Positions 50,501 through 63,940 of a stretch of DNA of 64,000 bases are shown here, piece after piece. The stretch covers positions 992,001-1,056,000 of the forward strand of contig CM055617.1 in assembly GCA_029379385.1 (NCBI GenBank), read 5' to 3'. The notes under the pieces were generated by a model that searched no databases, was not told the DNA's origin, and worked only from the letters and a program-made list of their open reading frames with translations. The position numbers were made by a program, and so were the translations under genes. How positions within the stretch are numbered: the stretch's first letter is position 1; each line of letters starts with the position of its first letter. This DNA is from Quillaja saponaria (Eukaryota > Streptophyta > Magnoliopsida > Fabales > Quillajaceae).

Positions 50501-53500
50501 TTCAGTGCTGAGTGGTTGAGAAAGATGGCGTAGAGTTCATATGATTTTTGGTTTTCTCTGTGAAAAGGGAAAAGCTGTCATGACATTTCTGGACGCAATT
50601 TTGGACAAGACACTTAGTAATACAGTTTCCTTGCTGGCAGCTCGTGGTCGTGGGAAGTCGGCTGCACTTGGTTTATCAATTGCTGGAGCTATTGCTGCGG
50701 GGTATTTTGCTCAAACCATATACAGATATACAATCATAAATAGATTTATTTTGTGTTTGTGTATTTAATTCTTATTAGACTCTCACAAATATTTATCTGC
50801 ATAGGTATTCAAATATCTTTGTAACTGCACCCAGCCCTGAGAACTTGAAAACTTTGTTTGAATTTGTTTGCAAAGGTTTTGATGCTCTTAAATATAAGGT
50901 ACAGATTCTTTCCTCGGTTGGAATAAAAATAATATCACAAATATTTTTCAATTCTTTGTTCACTGTTCATATATTGATGATCTAGTACTGATTATAATAA
51001 GAGTATTACTATATCCTATGTATTCAGGAACATATTGATTTTGATGTGGTGAAGAGTTTAAATCCTGAGTTCAAAAAAGCAACTGTTAGGATCAATATTT
51101 ATAAGCAGCATAGACAGACAATTCAGGTAACTGATTTAAATAGCTTCTTGGGCTGATACTGTTATAGACTACCTAGTTGTTTTCTTTATTGGAAGATTAG
51201 GAACTAAACGTTACCAGTTTACCACTATGATGCAACTAAAAAAAGTACTTTTCCCATGGCAATGTAAAACTTGCAAAATTGCGTTTTGCAATTCCTCCAG
51301 TAGTACTACAACAGTTTTCTTTTGGCTGGGAATACAATAACAGTTTAATACATTTATACTAAACTTATTTGCTTTCCTTCAAATCCAAATTCCAACCATT
51401 TTTTTACTCTAGAAACTATTTCACTTGTTCAGAATTTGTTGCACCTGAATTTGCTTCAAAACTACAATCCACTTCCAAGTTTTCTTTAATTTAGAAGAAA
51501 TAATTGTACAAGCAAGGGGCAATTAATAACTGCTTCCGTGCATAGGTTTATTTAGACTTTTAATAGAAACTCAAAAGTAAGCAACAGAAAATTTGTTGTT
51601 TAGAAAATATTCTGGTATCTATTGGGCAGAACTTGGAGTGTCTTAAAAATTAATCTGGAATGTTTATTCTTCCTTTTTATGCTCTGAACACTAACTTAAC
51701 TATATAAGTGTAATCTTGTAGATGTCCACTCCCCCCCCCCCCCCAACCAAAAAAAAAAAAAGGCACAGTATTTCATTATTTATCTTGTGTATACATTCAT
51801 GTTTTCCATTGTGAATGCAGTTTTAAGCTGGTTTTTTCTTTTTCCTACACTCAATTGCTTTCACTTGTCCATAACCTTTCTCTTCCCATTAGGAGGTGCA
51901 AATTGGAAACCAGTTCTGTAGGCAGCATGTAGACATTATGTAGGCAGTTTACATTTATGAGGGCTTGTTAAAATTTCTCTAGTATGACTTTTCTTATTGG
52001 ATTCAAACAGTAACTGCATTGTAATAACGTTTATGGCTTCCATTAATGTCTGGTATAATACTTCTATGGATTGATCTTGCTGAGAGTTTTCCTGCTAAGA
52101 TTTGCTGTTACTTATTTCTTCAGTAGAAAGCATTGCCACTCATGCCTTATATTTTATCAATTGCGATGTGTCATTGACGCAGCTTTTGTTATACCTCTTA
52201 ATTCCTTGCAGTATATACAGCCACATGAATATGAAAAGCTTTCCCAAGTTGAATTGTTGGTTATTGATGAAGCAGCTGCCATTCCTGTGCCAGTGGTGAA
52301 GTCTATGCTTGGCCAATATCTGGTCTTCCTTTCATCAACTGTGAATGGGTATAAATGTGTTTTCTCCTGTCAAATCCTTTTTTCAGTGCCCGTACAAATT
52401 TATTTCTTTCTATTGTTAGTCAAGTTTTCTGAATTGTCAACTGTCCCCTTTTTCCTTTTAATCACTCTTAGTATGGTATTTCTCAGTTAACCAGGTAGTC
52501 TTTGTGAAATTTCATGGCTGAAAAACTTATTTCCTTTTTAACCCATTGGAAGCTATGAAGGTACTGGTCATTCTTTATCTCTAAAACTTCTGCAGCAATT
52601 AGAAGAGCAAAGCCAGCAGTCTGCTAAGAGTGTTGATGGCTTTCTTTCTGGTAAGTCTATTGGAGCTAAAATTTAATAATATGCTGATACCTTCTGTTCG
52701 GGATGTGATATAATGTTATGACTTATGACTGGATTGTGACACACAAATACCTTCTGTGCCACAGATGAAATGTTTTTTTTGTATGCATGTGCATATCTTT
52801 GGCCTATTTGCTGAGTTTTCCTCATCTGTTTGTAGGTCGCCTATTTAAGAAAATAGAATTAAGTGAATCTATCAGATATGCTCCAGGGGATCCAATTGAA
52901 AGCTGGCTTCATTCTTTGCTTTGCTTAGATGCTACTAATCACATCCCAAATCTTAACAGGTTAGAACAAGATTGTTGTGTATTGCCCGTGTAGATCCACT
53001 CAATTGTCTTTATTAATGTTGTTTCTTTTTATGTAATCAGGTTACCTCCACCCAATGAGTGTGATCTATATTATGTTAATCGGGACACACTTTTTTCATA
53101 TCACAAAGATAGTGAGTTGTTTTTGCAGGTAATTACAGATTTATCTGATGATATGAAGTAACTTATAATTTCTCATTATTGTGAATGTGTTTGTGGAGCT
53201 AAAAGAATTGAGCCCTTGCAGCGAATGATGGCCCTATATGTTGCTTCTTACTACAAGAGCTCTCCTAATGATTTGCAGCTGATGGCCAACGCTCCAGAAA
53301 ACCACTTGTTTGTATTACTTGGTACACTTGGTTTCCTTTTAAACTTCTTTTGGTTGTCCTTGCATTCTTTTAAACCTTGCTAGGCTTGAGATGTACGTAG
53401 CTCTAATATCATCTGGATATACAGGCCCAGTTGATGATTCGAAGAATCAGCTTCCTGATATTTTGTGTGTTATACAGGTTTGTATTTTTGGCATAGCTTA

Positions 53501-56500
53501 TCCTATTTTTTCTGCAATGCTGCTGCAAATATATTCCTCAATCTTAGTTGTTTACTTCCATGATATTTCTGGCCTTTAATTTAGGTAACTTCATGTCTCC
53601 AATGTTCTATTTTAGGATTCTTCTCTACCCTCCCCATCCCTCGTAATTTAGGTAACTCCCTGTTTATTAGGCATGATTTTGTAATCAGGTCCCACTCTCC
53701 TCCTTGTTGATCTACCATTTTATGAAGTGCATAACCCTGCCATCAAAAACTGTCCATTGTCAGAATTTTGCCTGTCAAAATGTCCTGAAGACCAAACTTG
53801 AAATTTGGTGGTTGTATTAGTACTTTCAAGCTATGCAAATTAATGCAGTAATAAAAAGTTTCTGTTAATTTTACCTATCAAAGAAAAAAGTTTTACTGTT
53901 AATATTTCTTGGTTTTAGCTCCTTTTCTGAAATGTATGTTTGCTTGCTATATATTGCAGATTGTTGACGAGGTGCCATTTTTTTTAATCCCTTCCATTTA
54001 TAGTAAACAACTTTTTGTGACTTCATATAATCTATCCCGTTCATTGACAGGTCTGCCTTGAAGGGCAGATTTCTCTTAAGTCTGCAATCAAAAGGCTGAG
54101 TGATGGTTATCAACCAGTTGGAGACCAAATACCTCAGAAATTCAGTGAGCAATTCCTGGACTCGGTTTTCCCTTCTCTTTCTGGTGCTCGCATTGTACGC
54201 ATTGCCACACATTCAAGTGCCATGAGGGTAATTTTTGTAATATACACGTGAAACAATTTTTTTAACAAGATACTTTTGAATGTAGTAACTTCTTTTTCCC
54301 TCTTTAATTTATTGTAGCTTGGGTATGGTTCACAAGCAGTGAAGCTTTTAGCACGGTAAGTACATCTCCTGTTTACCTGGAGGCCATGTCCTCTATTTGG
54401 AATGCTTTAGTTTCTGTTTTATTGCATATGTTTCTGTTATTAGCCATGGTAAAGATTTAGGTATTTAATCCTCCCATTCAGTAATGACTGAAACACAGTG
54501 TGTCATATTTCACTTAACATGTGAATTATCACTGTCAATTCTTCCAGTAGTTTTTGTTAATAGAACGACAACATTTGCTTAACTTACTTTCTACAGGTAC
54601 TATGGAGGAGAATTGACTCCAATTTCTGAAATGGATGTTGAAGATGTAGTTGACACTCCACATGTCAGAGTTACAGAAGCTGCTGAGAAGGTCCTTTCTC
54701 AAAGTCCTTTTTTCCTGAACTACGCTTGGTCTCTTTTCTGTCTTCCCTTGCCACAAACAATACTCAATGCTCAGTTCATTTCTTTAAGATATTGTAGTTG
54801 GAACCAGGGTATATATCTGGCAGTTTTTGTAGTGTGGAGGTTCTGGTTTGGATACATTATTTGTATTTAGAATGTTGCCAAGGTGTAGGAAACATTGACT
54901 TCTAGTTCTCTGAGGAGATTGAGGAAGTAGAGTTCCTTGCTGTCTGATATTCATTTGGGCTGTCCGAAACTGGGTGTTGGAAATGGTGGACAACTTTGTT
55001 GCTTACTTATGCTACTACAGTAAGTAGAAAATGGTGCAGGATGGAGATAAATTTGTGGTTTACATAAATTTTCTCTTATGTCAAGTGTTTCAATAGTTGA
55101 TTTTCAGATATTAACTTCTGGTGCTTTTAGTTTTAGATAGTTCATAACGGGTTCTCTTCTCATGCAATCAGATTAACTGTGCAAACTTTGAAGCAAAAAT
55201 GTCAAGTATTATTCCATTCATAAAAATATTTCCACATTAATTTTTGGCATTGATCAGTGCACAAACTGATATTTATATTCCAAATTGTGTATACTATGTG
55301 ATGTTCCTCTTCAGAATATTGTTTTTGCTTTCTTCTAAAGGTTACAAGTTCTAATAATACTACACTTGCAGGTTTTACTGCAAGAAGAAAATATAAAACC
55401 AAGAACAGATCTTCCTCATTTGCTAGTACATCTTCGTGAAAGGAAACCAGAAAAGCTCCATTACATTGGTGTCTCCTTTGGGCTTACCTTGGACCTATTT
55501 CGCTTTTGGAGGAAGAATAAATTCGCTCCATTCTATGTTGGCCAGATTCCAGTTAAGATGAAATTCTTATTTTTCTTCTCATATGCATGATGGTTTATAA
55601 GACCCAATGGTAAAATGACTAATTATTCAAATAATCAGAATACTGTGACAGGAGAGCATACATGTAGTGCCCTGAAGCCACTAAGCAATGATGACATTGA
55701 AGTTAATGGATCAGCTGACTGGGGCTTTTTTAGTCCATTCTACCAAGGTGGTTGTCTTCCAAAGCTTTTGTATTCCTCAATACTTGTTCAGTTTATGATG
55801 TTACGATTTGTTTGTCACTTCCAGAATTTAGGCAAGATTTCACCACACTTTTGGGCTTCAGATTTCGCAAAATGGATTATGATCTTGCTATGAGGTCAGA
55901 ACTGAGATTTTACTAATTAATAACCTTACATTATATACCTTCTTTGTTTGAAATGCATATGCCACTGTCAATTTTTCAGCATCTTGAATCCAAAGATCAC
56001 TTTCAACGATGTCAGCACTCCAATGTCCAACTCAGATGGGTTGCTTGGGTCCTTGAAAGAACATTTATATCCACATAACGTGAAGCGACTTGAAGCTTAT
56101 ATCAACAATCTTGCTGACCTTGGTCAGGTAAATATCAAATGGTGGAGATAATGCTGCTACGTAATTCTTTTGGGTTTCTTCAAGGGAACAATAATATGTC
56201 TACCACGGATGCATTTTTTTTGCTAAGACTTCCACTGATGCATTAAATTTACAAATTGACCTCTAATGGTGCTTTAGACTGTATATAGCCTTTTTCTTAT
56301 GATTGAAGGAAATCTGACCAAATAAACTTAAACTCACACGTGCGGGTGAAGTTTATATCATGGTGCATCCTTATTTAGGAAGAATGGTGACTATAATGGG
56401 TCAGGGATTATGCTTATTCCAGATAATGGCTGGTGTTTAAACTCTAAATCAAGGGTCTACTTTGCATTATAAGCAATACAATTTCACGCACCAGAGTTTG

Positions 56501-58196
56501 AATGTTGAAGTTTCCATATAACCTTAATTTAACAGAATGCCAAACATTAATCTATGTGATTTTCTTTACTACTCATATAAGTATGATTATGTTTTTGTTT
56601 TGAAGATTCCAGGTTTTGCTTTCTCCCTTGCACATCTATACTTCCAAGAAAAACTTCCAGTTACCCTGTCATATGAAGAGGCTTCTGTTTTATTCTGCAT
56701 TTGCATTCAGGGTCAAGACATCTCCTATATTGAGGTCTGTTTCTCTACTTACTAATAACTTTTTAGTTTAAATATATTATGCAAGACCCATACACGTGTT
56801 CATTGGATATTAGGATCACAGCAACCTATCCCTAATGTTTAGTTTATGCACGTGCAAACAACACAAGCTTAGATGTGTATATGATTCGGATATAATGTCG
56901 AAAGAACTATGAACGCCAAGCACTAAAACTATCAGAAAACAGACTAGAGTCTGAAGTGCCCATCAGCATTTCATTTTGGAGTTAGAATTCATTATTATGG
57001 CATTGGTCAAACAACCTACATGCTCAATCAATCTCAGTGAGCCATGCTCCAATACTTATTGATTGAGTGCCTCTTTTTTGGGTCTGTGGTTGAGTAGAAG
57101 ATCCTCCTCGTCTGATATTATAAATTCCTGTTTGGTGCATATTTTTCTTTTCCATTTATGCAACTGTGCCCTCTCTTGCAGAGACAAATGAAGCTAGATG
57201 GGCGACAAATACTGTCTTTTTTTAAAAAGGTTATGAAGAAGTTCCACAAATATTTATACAGCTTTGCATCCAAGGAGATTGAATCAAGCTTACGTCATCC
57301 AGAAGAAGTAAGTTAACTCAAAATGGTACATGATATAGTAGGGAAGTATCTTGCACATTCCTTTGCAATGATACCTCATTTACCAGTATCCCAGACAAGG
57401 GATTTTATTGGCTATAGACTATCATCAACAGTTCTACCAAGAAATTATTGCATTAGTGACATGTTAAGCAGGCAGGTCAATGGGTCAATGGCTGCTTAGG
57501 TTGCTTTATGGTCTATTTAAAATAAATCTAATTGCCCCTGCATATTATGAGTCCCCTGGAAAATTTAGATCATGTACAGCGTGCATAATGATTCGCATTT
57601 GTCTTTATCTTTTTGTTGTATCCTAATTGGTTCTCTGTTTTTCATATATTTCTGATGTCAACTTGTATTTACTATCCAGACTGTGCTGAAATCTCACACT
57701 GTCTCTGTGGATGAAGATCTCAGTAACGCAGCAAAACAAGTTCAGGTACACAAACCCTCATATTCTAATATCATTATGCCCATCATTCTCCCCTATACCT
57801 CACGCCATCCTACTATTCTTCACAACTTACCCTGGGAAGTGTCTTTTAGTTATAAATTTAATTTTTTTTTTTTTTTTTGTTTACTTCTGAAACTGCTCAA
57901 CTCGGCAATCTTCGTTATAGGATGAGATGAAATCCAAGACAGAGGGTTTGCTGGATTCTGAGTTCCTCCAACAGTATGCTATATTGGACAGGGAAGTTGA
58001 TTTCGAGAATGCTTTGCAAAATGCCAGCGGGAAGATACCCACAGGCGAACTTATAAGTGTGAAGTCGTGTAGAAATAACATGGCCAATCCCACCACCAGA
58101 CGAAAGGAATATCACAAGAATGATAAAAGGCGAAGTAAAGATGAACAAGGCTCCAGATCAAACAAAAGGAAGAAGAGCTTAATCGTGACACGTTAA
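47535..58196 (+). CDS. RNA cytidine acetyltransferase (NAT10/Kre33/TmcA family)
   Basis: Nucleolar ATP-dependent enzyme that makes N4-acetylcytidine in 18S rRNA and tRNA and is needed for small-subunit ribosome assembly. Coding exons: 47535-47639, 48138-48229, 48321-48492, 48626-48748, 49704-49877, 50363-50473, 50568-50701, 50805-50898, 51028-51126, 52212-52348, 52553-52650, 52836-52959, 53041-53128, 53222-53321, 53425-53477, 54051-54227, 54318-54355, 54597-54690, 55372-55551, 55639-55747, 55825-55894, 55980-56127, 56606-56734, 57182-57307, 57680-57745, 57921-58196. All phases agree, giving 1038 residues (human 1025). Visible are the N-terminal TmcA region, a Walker A motif GRGKS at 286-290, the Walker B/helicase motif DEAA at 387-390, and a GNAT acetyltransferase core around 613-640 with His622 and LGYGSQA. 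The C-terminal tail is very basic (RRKEYHKNDKRR onward), as expected for a nucleolar protein. Unusual: Ser follows His622 where relatives have Pro. Confidence 0.95.
51731..51761 (+). repeat. C-tract and A-tract in RNA acetyltransferase intron 9
   Basis: Fourteen C, AACC, then 13 A. This is the same C-then-A arrangement as at 32600-32649 in an unrelated gene. Confidence 0.8.
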
Positions 58197-59059
58197 ACTT
58201 CAATTGGCGGTACGCATTTGCCAGTTTGCCTGCGGTCTGCTCATCAGAAAGATTCATCTTGCCTAAGATTGGTCATTGTTCTAACTATAACTTCTGTTTT
58301 TTACTTTCAAGTGGAGCACATTTTTTACACGTGGAGCCTGACTTCAGCCTTTGTTTATTGTGTAAAGATATGTTAAATTTATTACTAAGATATTTATGAT
58401 CTTCCAATTTTATTTTGAAAATTTTGTAAAGTAATTTTATCTTATTGCTTGGTATTTGTAATATTTTTCTGTTAGCTTCCAGAAATATTCAAACCTTTAT
58501 AAACCAGAGGACTCAAGTTCTACTGGAAATTCAACCTAAACCCGTTGCAGATAATCTTAAGAATCAGCAACAGACAGTTTGTGCTAGTTAAGTGTAATTG
58601 ACTGGAAGGAAATAACCAAATTATAATCAAATTATACTTGCCTATGTATCAGAACCATTAGCAGGAAGCGCCCCTAAGGAGAGAAACAAGGAATCACGAC
58701 TGTTCATTGCAATTCTTGACAATTCTTATTTGGTTAATTAAAAGGGTTTCAGCACCTAGAACAAATCATAGCATGTGTATATCTACTTAACGTTCAAAGA
58801 GAACCAGAGGCTGAAAATGAAAACAAAGTGGCTGATAGAAAAGAAATTTGATAATTGCAAGATCCAGCCCTCGCCTGGCAGACGGCAGTAGAAATTTATA
58901 TAAAATATTGCATAAAAAAATTTAAAAAATTTGGCCAAGACGGTGGATATTCCAATTAAAAGGTGCCTTTTATTGGAAAAAAAAAACTCTGGAGAAAGTA
59001 TTCCCCGTTTTCAAACAACAATAATTTGTTTCCACTTGATTCAAAGATTGACTCAAACC
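58197..59059. other. convergent 3' interval, acetyltransferase and ATP synthase subunit
   Basis: Holds the 3' UTRs of two genes transcribed towards each other. No further feature recognised. Confidence 0.6.
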
Positions 59060-62000
59060 TCAAAGGAAGTTCCGAATGTCCAAAGACTTGACATCAACCA
59101 TTTCTTCATCCTTAAATTCCTCCCTGAAATGACAAAAAGTAAACAGTACAAAATTACAAGTCCAATATTGAGAAAGACAAAATAAGTTTTAAAAGACTAT
59201 ATAAGATCAGTAACAGATTGTCTAATTTTGGAACGCAAGAAAAACGTACTCTTCATCAGTTACCTACACATGGTTGCAGATATCATCACCAGATACCTCA
59301 AGACTAAACCACTCTATATATTCACAAACCATTAAAAAACTAAACCCAGCAAAGGGCTCAGTCTACAAAATTGCTGCCTCTAGACTTCAGGTTTACTAAT
59401 AAAATATAAAAGAACCATGAGGTATAACAGAAAGGTCTTCTAGAAACCAAAACGTCAAGAAGTAAACAGTTTCTAAGTCCTTAGCAAATGGCACAATACC
59501 GTTTCTTTTGAGTTTCCATTGCCTCCTGAGCATCCTTCTTCAGCTCCTCCAGTTGTGCTTTGGCAATTTTAAGTTCTAGCTGCTCTTCATACTTTGGCAG
59601 GTTTTCCTTCCGGATTCCAAGTCTTAGATTCATAAAAGAAAAAAACTGTTATGTCCAAGTTGTTCATTCTACATCTCAAGAGAAAAGCAATTGTCATGTA
59701 ATAAATCTGACTATCAGCATCCACTAAATGCTATATGGCAACGCACAAAGAGAGAAGTGACCAACATTAACCAAATGAGGTTCAAAGTATTCAAGACATG
59801 GAAAAAAAAAAAAAAAAAAAAGATACTATAAAATTTGTGGATTAGGTGAAAAGTCAATCGAAGTCTAGCCTCACCTCCAAAAATAGAAACAAAAGAAGAG
59901 GCATTACAAAATGAGCAGCATGGATAGTATCAAGGATATCCAATATGACTAATGGCCATAAACAAGTCATGTGTGAGCTTTCCTGAGGAAAAAAATCATG
60001 GGGCTACCAAAGATACTACATAAGATTAGATCCATAACCATACAAGGGAAGTGGAATTCTTTTACAGTAAAATCTAAAAGGGCTTTTGGGTGATCTATCC
60101 ACCAATTGGATGCATATAATTTTTACATATATTTAGGGAGTATATAACATCCATGAGGAATGGACACTCCCATTTCCAGACCATCGAAAGGCTGCAGTAA
60201 GATCTTCACACCTCTCATCCTCTCACATTACTTGAAACTTTTCTGTTGAGTGTAAGTGTAGTTATTTTGACAAGTTATACTTACTTCTTATTGAAATTAT
60301 CAAACTCCGCCATGAGAAGAGCCATTCCTTTATTATCATTCCTCATAAGAGGCTTCTTAAGTTCTTTTTCAACTTTCTCCAATGCATCCATCATCATCGC
60401 CTCTGCACCAAGATCATCAGTGAGACCTCTCCTGCAAAAGCAACATATCAACTCAAGGAAAAAGAAGGGATGTTAAATATTACAGTGCAGATCAAATTGC
60501 AGATGTTGTATGCTGCAGCTTTTATCTCGTTTATCCTCCATTCCATTTTGTTACAATGGAAAAGGTATCTTGTTTATTCTTTGAGATACCACTCTACAGT
60601 TCTGAAACAAGCCAAATTAACGAGGACAGTAATGTCAGGAGGCAAAAAGAATATTATAGACCGTGCTCTTTTCGTCGTCATGACTCATGAGTGCCACTTA
60701 GAATAGTATTTTTTTACATAAAAACTGGTTTTCCAATTAAGTTAAAATTGTATTGCAGGTTACAAAAATCAAAAAAGTTTCAATAGAAAAAGATAGCATA
60801 TTATGATATTTAATCTGGCATAACAAAATTGTGAACATGAAATCCATTTTGGTATGGAGACAGTTTGAAAGAAATGGAACGGAACAAGCTTAGGAACAGC
60901 ACGTCACATACTTAATTCTTATCTCCTTCAAAGTCAAAAGATAAGTCCTAGCATCTGGAATATCTTGTGTTCGTGTTTGGATGGTATATTGGATGCGTTG
61001 TGACTCTGAGAACAAGTCTGCCCTGCAGGATGAATAACACATCATAGGCAGATGGAGAATCTAATATGATGAGATTAGGAAAAGATATTGGCATAAAGGA
61101 AAAGGGAAAAAGATCTTACTTCTCTCTTACTGTTTTCATGACCTTTGCATATTGAGCAACTGCAGCTGGATCATCTGGATCTATTGTGATCTTCTCCTTC
61201 CTTAGTATTCCCAAGGCTGTCTCAAATTTCTTCTTAACCTCCAAAAAGATGTTCTTCAACATCTCTTTACATGCAAACAAGAGTAGATTGTCGGCAAAAA
61301 TACAATGGAGAAAGATTTCAATGAAGACCAATTTGCACAATTCTCGTAAAATTGAGACGCATATGCTTACAAGCTGACAAGTATCAACTACTATATACAC
61401 AAATCAAGACAATGACAGTCAAATTGCACTTCAATTAACTGATTTTTTCTATTTTTTTTTTCATTTTTGAGGAAATGTCGAACGGATCTGTCTTATCACC
61501 AAGACACCCTGTCTCCACCATGCAAATTGACCGAAATAAATATATAAGACAACTCCGCTATAAAACTCACCATCTCCCTTAAGAGCAGGGCGACCAGCCT
61601 CCTTGGAAAAGTTACGAACTGGAACGGCATGCTCCTTTTGTAGAATTAGTTGACTACCATACACCTGTTGCATAAGAAGGACAGGAGAAACAAACATAAT
61701 TAGAGGCAAGTTCATAAAATTGACTGTGAAATATATTTGTAGCCAATAATACAAATTCCTCGATACTTAGAGCTTGAAACCTATATCTTTGTCCTTCCAT
61801 TCCAGCAAAAAGATTCTCTAGGACCTAAGGATCTTTTCCCTACAACTTTCTCAATAACCAGAGATCATAAACTCTAAGATCCGTAATATGTCCCCTGGAG
61901 GATCAAGCCGTTACGTGTCATCATCTTGTATTGAACTCAACTGCCATTTGAGGATAAAGAAGATCTAGTTGATACTCCTACTTTCAACATTAATACTTCG

Positions 62001-62376
62001 CTATACAAAACTAATCACACTTTATCTACTTCACTCGGAAAAACAAAACCTAGAAATCAGAATCCTATCAATGTCAATGCCACAAATCATTTAATTTACC
62101 AGAACATAATGAACCAGATTAGAAAATTGTAGAAATTGGAATAATTAGGATTTTTTTTCCGTCAGAAGTCTGAAACGAAAACTTCTGGTAATGTAAAAAG
62201 ATAGACAAACAGGTAACAACTCCATGCTTTTTTTACTTTTTCAAACAGGGACAATGCTTCGAAGAAAATGAAAACTAAAATAAAACGAAATGAGGATCGA
62301 AATTGAGTTGCAGATCAGAAATGGAACAGATGCTTACCAGTTTGGATTTCGAGAAGAGACGCGAAGATAAAGCCAT
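59060..62376 (-). CDS. mitochondrial ATP synthase 24 kDa subunit (plant FAd, MGP1-like)
   Basis: Plant-specific subunit of the mitochondrial F1Fo ATP synthase. The Arabidopsis homologue (MGP1) is needed for male gametophyte function. Coding exons on the minus strand: 62338-62376, 61571-61664, 61120-61264, 60912-61022, 60285-60431, 59500-59622, 59060-59123. Phases agree and the product is 240 residues, the length of the Arabidopsis protein. It begins MALSSRLFSKSKL, an Arg/Ser-rich, amphipathic mitochondrial presequence. It contains ILRKEKITIDPDDPAAV, IPDARTYLL, RGLTDDLGAEAMM and LGIRKENLPKYEE, and ends DVKSLDIRNFL. The helical, Lys/Glu-rich second half fits a stalk-type subunit. Exon 1 encodes only 13 residues and is easily missed. 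It sits downstream of a telo-box. Confidence 0.94.
59802..59821 (+). repeat. poly(A) run
   Basis: About 20 consecutive A in the fifth intron of the ATP synthase subunit gene, on the strand opposite to transcription. Confidence 0.6.
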
Positions 62377-62400
62377 GAATGAACTCGGTGGTATCTCGGC

Positions 62401-62410
62401 TTTAGGGTTT
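62401..62410 (-). promoter_or_regulatory. telo-box
   Basis: Perfect AAACCCTAAA on the coding strand, 24 bp before the ATG of the ATP synthase 24 kDa gene, so within the leader or at the transcription start. Telo-boxes are typical of plant mitochondrial and ribosomal protein genes. Confidence 0.65.
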
Positions 62411-63797
62411 GCTTATATTCTTTGAGAGCTTCTGGTGTAATTCCTAGACTGAGAGATCGAGCTGAGAAGCTCAGGCGCAAGGTACTCCGGTTTGCTTCCG
62501 GTTTTTGATTTTTTTTGGGAGTAAAGTACTCTCATAAGTCATATCACTTGAATTTTGTTAACGTTATAGGGATTTCCCTTTTATTTTCAAAATATATACA
62601 TACTACCTAAAATATTCTTATTAAGAAAAAAAAATTATTTATTTATTTTAACATGTTATTATTCAAAAATAAAATATAAATTAAATTAAATTAATAATCA
62701 TTCTTAAATAATGTAACTAAAAAAAATTACTTACATTTGGTAAGAACTTTATATTCTTTAAAAACTTATATTATTTTACATTTTTTAATTTGTTTTTTTT
62801 TTTTAAATAATTTTAAGAATGATAATAATTCAATTTTGGTTTATATTTTATTTGAAGTTTAATAATAAAATAAAAATCATATCTATGATCATAAGGGATA
62901 TTCTTAAAATTTTATCTTAATTTTTTAGAGTTTGGATTTAATTGTAGTTTGTTTTGAAATTTCAACTGAAATTTTTATATGTTTTAAAAATAGAATAAGA
63001 CCTGTGTAATATCATTATAATTCATTAGAGGTTTGAGTCATTTATTTATTTAAACATTGGCATGCTCATCTCATAGTTTTTTCCTTTAAAATAAAATTTG
63101 CAATTTTCAAAATATTATATTTTTGGGTAAAAATTTTGATTTTGATTTAATTTTTTGCAAGGGTATTTGGTTTAGATTAAAACTAGCATTATTTTTCTCC
63201 TTCATTGAAAGGCACATTATGTAAATTATTACTTATCACGAGTTTGAATCATTATTATTCCTCCTATTCTCTTTTTCCTTTTTGATTAACAAAAAAGAAG
63301 TTGAAATAAACCAAGCATAAAAGAATATAACCTGTTCAGTGGATGTGTAGACCTAACGGATGGTATCACATTATGGAACCAAGTGATGAAAGATTTTTTA
63401 TTTATTTTTATTTTTTATTCTTTTTGAGAGAAGAAGGGAGGAATATATCTTATTGTAAAAGTTATAGGAGAGTCAACCCTTGAATTGGCAAGTATAATAA
63501 ATATCATTAATCCACTCGAGCACAATAGATACCGCTATACCACTCGAGTTCCTGACAAGAGACAGTTATAGAAGATTGACCATTACATTACCAATTTCCT
63601 GAATACAATCATATCACTAATTGGCACAGATAAATGATCGATGGAAGAAATAGAGAAAGTCACTAGTCTAAAATTGTATTACATTTCTTGTATTTGTAGT
63701 TCTAGTCCAGAAAATTGATACAGAATTTCCAAGTATATTTTTAAATGTAATATATTCAGCGATTCAGTCTATGTTCCATTGTTTAGATAACATGATT
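62411..63797. other. intergenic, AT-rich
   Basis: Contains the 5' flank of the ATP synthase subunit gene and the 3' flank of the IscA gene. The part from about 62560 to 63250 is extremely AT-rich. No gene seen. The longest open frame reaching into 63764-63994 is not the IscA frame and is not coding. Confidence 0.6.
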
Positions 63798-63940
63798 TCA
63801 CATCTCTGCTGCAAAGGATTTACCACATCCACATGTTTGTGTAGCATTAGGGTTCTTAAAAGAGAAGCCTCCACCAATGAGAGCGTCACTGTAATCCAAT
63901 TGCATCCCATATAAGAAGAGGAGGCTCTTCGGATCACAAA
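63798..63940 (-). CDS. plastid iron-sulfur assembly protein IscA-like, last exon (partial)
   Basis: Last coding exon of an A-type iron-sulfur scaffold or carrier protein. The splice acceptor is TTTTGCAG at 63941-63948 on the minus strand, and the exon continues in a phase giving [18 protein letters not shown], then [13 protein letters not shown], then [15 protein letters not shown] and stop. The Cys-Gly-Cys pair is the conserved cluster-binding end of the IscA family. The exact FAAEM ending and [16 protein letters not shown] match plastid CpIscA rather than the mitochondrial IscA proteins as I recall them. The first Cys, the transit peptide and the start lie beyond the right edge. Confidence 0.88.
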
